From: Typhlomys cinereus
Lineage: Eukaryota; Chordata; Mammalia; Rodentia; Platacanthomyidae
Assembly: GCA_023101885.1 (NCBI GenBank)
Contig: JALPQD010000053.1
Coordinates: 3,226,447-3,290,446 of the forward strand
DNA: 64,000 nucleotides
Direction: 5' to 3'
Part shown: positions 55,687-64,000 of the stretch, piece after piece
How positions within the stretch are numbered: position 1 is the stretch's first letter
Layout: the number at the start of each line of letters is the position of its first letter
Made by a program: the position numbers and the translations under genes
The notes under the pieces: generated by a model
Seen by the model: the letters and a program-made list of their open reading frames with translations, nothing else
Database searches by the model: none
Told to the model about the DNA's origin: nothing

Positions 55687-55841
55687 ACCACAGGCGAATT
55701 CGGGAACTACCATGGACGCCTCCACCCTCTCCTTGTTTACTCTGCCCCGCCCGGCGTCTATATGTGGGGTCTAGGATCCGACCTCAGGACCCTCCGCCTG
55801 CAAGGCAGAGGCTTAACCCCTGAGCTACCTCTCCAGCCCCT
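55622..55841 (-). mobile_element. Young long B2-type SINE, internally deleted
   Basis: A reverse GC-rich subfamily copy. The body jumps from ctctgccccg to cccggcgtctatatg, so about 55 bp are missing. A duplication cccttgccttttttt flanks it. Confidence 0.92.
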
Positions 55842-55879
55842 CCCCTTGCCTTTTTTTTATCCTTGCATTTTTTAAATTA

Positions 55880-56880
55880 TATTGTTCTTAAAAATCTCCA
55901 TTGATGTATACTTGTTATCCATTATGTTGGGCTACATGAAGATATTTTCATATATACTTTGAGCATATTCCCTCCCTTATACTTTCTACCCTCCCCTTCT
56001 TCCTCACTCCCCACTATCCTGTTATTTCCCATTTGTTTCCCTGTTGGGTGCATACAACCTGAGGTCCTGTAGATAATACACAACCCAGGATGCCCATGAA
56101 TGTGACCCAACACAAAACTGTAAGCTTACTTAGAACATTATGAGATTTTTGTGTTTATTTTTTGTAATTTGCTTTTACAGTACTCAAGTATGAACAATGT
56201 AGATGACAACATTGTGTCACAGTGTCAAAAGGTTGAACACTTGTGTGTTTGGCTTCTTTCATATCAGACATATGTGATTTTCATGTATGTAGAAAAAAAT
56301 CTAAGAACCACAAAGGAGAGAAAGTATGTGATACTTAGCTTTCTGAGGTTGATTTAATTCATTTAATATAATCACTATTTGCATCCACTTTCCTATAAAC
56401 GTATCTTCATTATGGCTGAAAAAATCCATATGTATGGAGATCTAGCTCCTCATGGCCCTCTAGTGCCATGAGTCCGTTTCCAGCTGCCTACTTCTCTTGG
56501 AGGCTGCCTAGCCCCTCTTGGCACTCCAGTGCCATGAGTCTGTTTCTTGTTCCTTGCTCCTCATGAATTCCATGCCTAGGCACTGTGAGTTCTCATAGGC
56601 CCCCTAACCCCTCATGGCACTCTAGTGCCATGAGCTCTGTTTCATGTCTGCTTCTCATGGAGGTGTCCTAGCCCTTCTTGGCACTCCACATCTGGAGTCC
56701 GTGAGTTCCAACCTTTCTCTTCTCTAATAAATTCTATCTTAATCCTCAAAAAAAATCCATATGTATAATATATACTACATTTTCATTATCTCTGTTGATG
56801 AACACTTAGGTAACTTATGAATAGTACTGTAATAACATTGATGTGCAATTATCTCTATGATATGCTGACTTGAAGTCCTA
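55880..56880 (-). mobile_element. L1 (LINE-1) 3' region, reverse, with insertion
   Basis: ctctgttgatgaacacttag and the aatagtactgtaataacatt segment are the reverse of the L1 3' end. Flanking text back to about 55880 resembles L1 3' UTR. A retroposed LTR fragment sits at 56436-56749. Confidence 0.6.
56436..56749 (+). mobile_element. Retroposed, poly(A)-tailed LTR R-region transcript
   Basis: The 314-bp segment matches only the part of the LTR from near the predicted transcription start (12123-12131 in copy 1) to the poly(A) site. It ends aataaattctatcttaatcctc-type text plus A8, and it is flanked by a 17-bp duplication aaaaaatccatatgtat at 56419-56435 and 56750-56766. U3 and U5 are absent. 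AATAAA lies at 56726-56731. The pattern is that of an mRNA-like molecule inserted by L1 machinery. Confidence 0.85.
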
Positions 56881-56899
56881 AAAAATAAATGCAAGAAAA

Positions 56900-57530
56900 A
56901 AATAAACACAAGACCACACACATGTATGTGTACAGCAGTATTTTAAATAATTCATTAACGGATGAATGAATGGAATTTTACTAGGCCATAAAAGAGAATG
57001 AAGTATCAATACATGTGGAAACCTGAACAAACTTTGAAAATACTAAGTGAAAAAAGACAAGACATAAAAGGGTATATATATTAAGTGATTCCATTTTGGC
57101 TGTTGAGATGGCTCAGGGGTTAAGCCTCTGCCTCAAAAGCAGAAGGATCTGAGTTTGGGTCCTGAATCCCATGTAAAAATGCCACAAGGAAATGGTGGTG
57201 GCCTGTACTTCCAATCCTGGAAGGCGAAACCTGGGAAATTCCAGAGCAATCCAGGGTAATTCCCGAAGTCACCCTTGGGCCTCCACAGGCACATATAGTG
57301 CCCTCTGATACATACAGATATACACACACACACACACAATCAACATATAAAAAAAAACAAAAATTTAAAAAATATGAAATATCCAGAATAAAATACAGAG
57401 ACAGAAGACAGACAGGAAGAGACTGGTGCCACAAATAGGAGATTGCTTAATGGATACAGGGTTTCTCTTGAGTATAGAATGTTCTAGAATTTATAGTTGT
57501 GATGGTTGCACATGATGAATGTAATATAAA
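56900..57530 (+). mobile_element. L1 3' fragment, sense, split by a SINE
   Basis: ggaattttactaggccataa and gattccattttg are L1-end motifs. After the SINE at 57098-57360, L1-like text continues (gatggttgcacatgatgaat). Confidence 0.6.
57098..57360 (+). mobile_element. Older long B2-type SINE inside L1
   Basis: ctgttgagatggctcagggg, the older body with a small internal deletion, and a short CA end. Confidence 0.8.
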
Positions 57531-57534
57531 TTTT

Positions 57535-58460
57535 TTCTCTATTGAGACAAGAGTGTTGCTATGTAACCCTAATTAGCCTAAATCTCACTATGTAGACCAG
57601 GTTGCTTCAAAATTATGACCATCTTCCTGTTTCTGCTTCCTGAGTATTAGGATTACAGGTGTGATCACCACACCTTGCTTGAATTATACACTTTTAAATG
57701 CAGGCATGATGGCACTTCCTTATATCCTAGCACCTTCTGCAGCAGAAGGATCAGTAGGATCCAGTCAACGGTGCTATATATAATAAGATCCTAATACAAA
57801 GCAAAAAAGTTAATTTTATCTCAGCTTTCAAAAAGTAAATGTATGAATTTCTCAGAGTAAGAAAATAAAGAGACAGAAGGCAGGTTAATGAAGCTAGGTA
57901 TGGTGGCACACACCTGTAATATTAGCACTTGGTAGGTGGATTCAGCAGTTCAAAGCAGGTCTTGTTATATGAGATGCTGTCTTAAAACAAACCAAGACAG
58001 CAGATTAGTGTTTCCCAGAAGCTGAAGAAAACTGGTGGGTCATCACCAAACTACTGTAAAATCAATTATGATAATGAACATATAATAAACAAAACCATTG
58101 AATCCCTGTACTTTAAATTACTGATTTAGTTTTGTTTTTTCAGATAGTGTCTCATTAAATAGTGCTGGCTGGCCTAGAACTCACTATGTAGAACAGATTG
58201 ACCTCAGACTTATAACGATCCCCCTGCTCTTGGTTCCTGAGTACTAGGATTATATGCATGAACCATCATGATGGTCCCAATGGATAAATTTTACAGTAAT
58301 TGTTGTTCAATAACAGTCTTTAGAAGGGACTAGAGATGTAGTTCAGTTGGTAGAATACTTGCCTAGCACGCCCAAAGCCAGCACCTCACAAAAGTGGGTG
58401 TGGTAACGAATGCCTGTAATCTCAGCACTTGGAGAGAAAAAAATCAGTGAGTTAGCATGT
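57535..58460. repeat. Cluster of B1/ID elements
   Basis: B1 reverse (57535-57680), B1-like sense (57700-57800), B1 sense (57890-57990), B1 reverse (58130-58275) and an ID+B1 composite (58322-58460; gactagagatgtagttcagt). Confidence 0.6.
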
Positions 58461-58526
58461 GGCAATGGACCCTGATTTTTGTTGTTTTAATGTGTTTTTA
58501 TTTATTCTTTGACATACATGATTTTT

Positions 58527-58794
58527 TAAAATATTTTTTATTTTATTATTTATTCAATTGTGTGTATGAGGTGTGTATGTGTGTAGAACCACAGGCAAAT
58601 TCGGGAACCACCATGGACGCTTCCACCTCCTCGTTTACTCTGCCCCGGGATTCACAGGCTCCGCCCTGCCAGGACCAGAAGCGCAGGCCGCCTCCGCTTC
58701 TGCTGGGTGTCTATACGTGGGGTCTAGGATCCGAGTTCTGGACCCTCCGCCTGCAAGGCAGAGGCTTAACCCCTGAGCCACCTCTCTAGCCCCA
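58527..58794 (-). mobile_element. Young long B2-type SINE, short CA tract
   Basis: A near-complete reverse GC-rich subfamily copy with only an interrupted TG stretch. A duplication acatgattttt lies at 58516-58526 and 58799-58809. Confidence 0.93.
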
Positions 58795-58799
58795 ACAAA

Positions 58800-59140
58800 C
58801 ATGATTTTTATGACAGGGTCTTGCTATGTCACTCTGGCTGGCCTTGAACTTGAAATTTTCCTGTTTCCCGAATAGTAGACATTTATCATCATGCCACATA
58901 TTCCAGTCTAACCTCAAACTATTTTTCTGCTCAGCCTTCTTATTACCAGAATTGTGAATATGTGCCATCATGAGAACAGACAGCTCAACAGGTTGATGCC
59001 TGCTTGAAAACCTGGTAATCTGAGTTAAACCCAGAATCCACAAGGTAGAAAGTCTCAGACTTGTGTTATGATCTCCGCCCAAGTGTCAGGGCACATCTGC
59101 CTTCTCTTTCTCTCTCTCATAGACAAATAAATATTAAAAA
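58800..59140. repeat. B1-like (reverse) and B2-like (sense) SINEs
   Basis: Reverse B1 at about 58810-58925 (ctctggctggccttgaactt), then a B2-like copy at 58975-59140 (ctcaacaggttgatgcctgc) ending in AATAAAT. Confidence 0.6.
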
Positions 59141-59149
59141 GATATGTGT

Positions 59150-59715
59150 TGGGCTGGAGAGATGATTCAAGGGTTAAGACTCTGTCTCAAAAGCAAAATG
59201 ACATGAGTTCAGACTCCAGATCTGAAATGGCTGTGGTATGCATTTCTGGCTCTGGAAGGCAGAGCCTGGGAAATCCCAGAGCAAAGCAAAAAAGAGAAGC
59301 AATCCAGTATGATCCCGGAGATCACCCTTGGGCCGCCATAGACACATAGTGTCCAGTGATACATACATATGATACACATGCAAATAAATAGATAAAAAAA
59401 TTTAAAAAGTACGAGCTAGTACTGGAGAGATGGCTCAGGGGTTAAGACTCTGTCTTGGAAGCAGAAGTTCCTGAGTTCCGATCCCAGGTCCCATGTAAAA
59501 AAACGCTAGGCAGAAACAGCGGTGGCCCACACTTCTGGTCCTGATGGGCGGAGCCTAGGAAATCCCAGAGTGAAGTAAGGAGGTAAAAGCAATCCAGGAT
59601 GGTTCCTGAAGTCATTCTTGGTCCTCTACAGGGACACACAATGCCCTCTGATACACACATACGCATATATGTGCACATGTACGCATGTATGAAATAAAAA
59701 ATTTTAAAAATCCTT
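59150..59715 (+). mobile_element. Two successive older long B2-type SINEs
   Basis: Copies at 59150-59405 (ggctggagagatgattcaag) and 59416-59715 (tactggagagatggctcagg) lie head-to-tail. The first lacks part of the body. Confidence 0.82.
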
Positions 59716-59944
59716 TAAAAAATATAAGCCATTATATTCAACTGAGAAAGAACTAATAGTACAAAATGATGTATAACATATTAAAAAGAATATTGTAGAT
59801 ATATCTGGAGAAAAGAAGTAGTGGTTGGTAAGTCAGATGTTAGGTTCTAAGAAAGTTTTCTAGAGGTTAGGAAGACTAATAGAGGGGATGAGGGGCTGTG
59901 GAGGGAAACGGGTCTTTTCTCTTTTTCCCAATGGGCATTGTCTG

Positions 59945-60280
59945 AGTTGAAGATAAACCTCAGTAGAGTGCTTGTCTAGCATATTTAATACCTGGGTTCA
60001 ATCCCTAGTGCCACATAAATTGATCATGGTAGCTCATACCTACAGGCCCAACAACTGGGAGAAGAAAGCAGAAAGTTCAGGAATTCAAAGTCATCCTCAG
60101 CTACATGACAAGCTCCAGGCTAGTGTAAAGGTATATGAGGTCCATGTTGAGGAGTTATGTCTACCAGATTGGGGGAGGGTTTTGTTTTTTTAAGACAGGG
60201 TCTCAAACTTTGGTAATCTTCCTGCTTCTACCTCCCACTTGCTAGAATTACAGGTAGTATTACCACATCAAGCTTTTTAT
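59945..60280. repeat. B4-like composite and reverse B1
   Basis: An ID-like head (59945-60020; agataaacctcagtagagtg) is joined to B1-like text to 60130, then a reverse B1 piece at 60185-60280. Confidence 0.55.
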
Positions 60281-60510
60281 TCTCCCTTCCCCTAATTTCT
60301 TCCCCTTACATTAATCACACCTATAATCAATGATCAATTCAAGAACTTCCACAGTACACATTTTTCATCATCTTTCCATCTGACCATCCATTTGAATATT
60401 TTTTGGCTAATACAGTGAATGTTTTTCTACTTCATAACCATTGTTCAGGTTCCTTTCCTGCCAACTAAAAGTAGCTGCTGTCCCATGGTTTTGTTAAGGT
60501 TCTGTTTTTT

Positions 60511-60763
60511 TGGTTTTTTAAATTATTTATTCAATTGTGCATATGCATGCGTGCGTATGTGTGTATATGTATGTGTGTGTGTATGTATGTGTGTGTGTAG
60601 AACCACGGACGAATTCGGGAACTACTCCGCCCTACCAGGACCAGAAACGCAGCCCCCCCCCCCCCGCTTCCGCCTGGCGTCTATACATGGGATCTAGGAT
60701 CCGAACTCAGGACCTTCTGCCTGCAAGGCAGAGGTTTAACTGCTGAGCCACCTCTCCAGCCCC
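60511..60763 (-). mobile_element. Young long B2-type SINE, internally deleted
   Basis: A reverse GC-rich subfamily copy. The body jumps from gggaactact to ccgccctaccagg, losing about 50 bp. A duplication aaggttctgtttttt / aagattctgtttttt flanks it. A C12-13 run replaces a GC-rich stretch. Confidence 0.92.
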
Positions 60764-60770
60764 AAGATTC

Positions 60771-60905
60771 TGTTTTTTGAGATAGCATTTTATGCAACCC
60801 AAGCTAGTCTCCAACTTGATAGGTAGCCAAGAGTAGTCCTGAACTCCTGATCCTTCACCTTCCATGTGCTGGGACCAAGGTATACACCATGATGGCCAGC
60901 TGCCC
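60771..60905 (-). mobile_element. B1-like SINE
   Basis: The reverse pattern tgagatagcattttatgcaa, then tccatgtgctgggaccaagg. Confidence 0.6.
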
Positions 60906-61560
60906 CATAATTTTAACATCTGTTCATTTGCCTTTCAATGGTCTCATTTGCTCTCAACTGGAACACACTCAAACTTCAAACTCAGTCCTAACCCTTCTAT
61001 CTACAGCCTCTTCCCATTCCTTTGATGTACATCTCATACTTCAACCGTAAGTAAAGGATGAACAGAATGCTTCACACTCATAAAGTTTGGCTTTAACTTG
61101 GGAGTAATCGATAGAAAAATCTGATAAAGGTATCACAGCTTGAGAAACTAGAAAGGCTTCCAGGAATGTGCAGACCAAAGGGTACTGTACTGTGAAAGAA
61201 CACAGCAAGGGAAGAAACACAGCAGTATTACATTTAAGGCTTTAAAAGAGTAAAAGTCCATTGCCCCATAATGCCTGCCTGGACTTGTCTTTTTAGTCTT
61301 CTCTGTTATTAAAGCATAGAATACATTGGGGGAAAAAAAGGTGGAGGAGGAATGGCAGACAAAAGGGATAACAGGAAGAATCTGAACAGAAATCAGGACA
61401 GTGAATCCAGCTCCAACCTCTTGCCAAATGTTGTCCAGTGCAGCAGGCCCTGTCCAAGATGACTGATCTAATCTTCACTCTGGTGAGAGGGGAGATTGGC
61501 CTCCTACAACCAGCCTTACAGGACACAATGGACCCCCCCCCATTTTGGACACACATATTT
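60906..61560. other. Intergenic sequence downstream of PIGO, nothing recognised
   Basis: No gene or confident repeat is visible. Confidence 0.3.
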
Positions 61561-61568
61561 CATTATTA

Positions 61569-61574
61569 TTTATT
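61569..61574 (-). terminator. Candidate PIGO poly(A) signal
   Basis: AATAAA on the minus strand lies about 240 bp after the PIGO stop codon. Confidence 0.55.
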
Positions 61575-61813
61575 CCACTTCAGAGACCACCCCTGTGGTC
61601 TGATGCATCAGATGCATCTAAATCAGAGTTCGGGGTCGACCTCCACTGTGATTCTGAATTATAAAATAACGCAGTCCCAGAGTAAACAGCATCTGGTGTG
61701 GTGATAAGAGGTGTGCTTGAGTCTCTGTTGCAAAATATCCAACACCTGTACTGGTCAGGCTAGATTATTCTCCAGTTCTCTCCTTAATCAGATGTAAGAA
61801 TCCATAGCTTTAG

Positions 61814-64000
<2,187 letters not shown>

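Overview
The window is vertebrate nuclear DNA with spliced genes, long intergenic stretches and very dense retroposons. Four protein-coding loci can be read from it: SPATA31G1 (C9orf131) on the plus strand at 19.0-23.1 kb, and VCP (27.4-44.4 kb), FANCG (46.2-53.2 kb) and the 3' end of PIGO (61.5 kb to the right edge), all three on the minus strand. This order and orientation match human 9p13 and the corresponding mouse chromosome 4 segment, as I know them. All three minus-strand genes could be rebuilt exon by exon with consensus splice sites and continuous phase. VCP gives 806 codons, FANCG 621 codons, and the last five PIGO exons give 259 codons.

The repeats point to a myomorph-type rodent: 7SL-derived B1 elements, ID-like and B4-like (ID+B1) elements, B2-superfamily tRNA-derived SINEs and rodent-type L1 3' ends. 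The dominant family is an unusual B2-like SINE of roughly 280-330 bp. It has a tRNA-like head, a GC-rich body, a CA microsatellite and an A-rich end. It is not the standard mouse, rat or hamster B2. A jerboa-like (Dipodoidea) source is my best guess, held weakly because no database search was possible.

Layout: 1-19 kb is intergenic and carries nested SINEs, L1 fragments, a dead MYL12-type myosin light-chain retrocopy (8.9-9.85 kb), a 184-bp perfect tandem duplication (11.2-11.55 kb) and a tail-to-tail pair of LTRs (11.8-13.1 kb). At 19-23 kb lies two-exon SPATA31G1. At 23-27.4 kb lies a quiet convergent intergenic stretch. At 27.4-44.4 kb lies VCP, with a strong CpG island over exon 1 and intron 1 and an array of CCAAT boxes upstream. 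At 46.2-53.2 kb lies FANCG, with E2F-like and ZNF143-like sites at its promoter. At 53.8-61.5 kb lies a second repeat-rich intergenic stretch. At 61.5-64 kb lies the end of PIGO.

The genes do not form one pathway. VCP is the p97 segregase AAA ATPase, FANCG is a Fanconi anemia core-complex scaffold, PIGO adds ethanolamine phosphate to GPI anchors in the ER, and SPATA31G1 belongs to a testis-associated family. No new multi-gene system is evident. The most interesting structures are retroelement-derived: a poly(A)-tailed retroposed copy of only the R region of an LTR, a palindromic LTR pair, a ~260-bp inverted duplication in FANCG intron 4 in which one arm gained a SINE, and a SINE lying a few bases from a FANCG splice donor.
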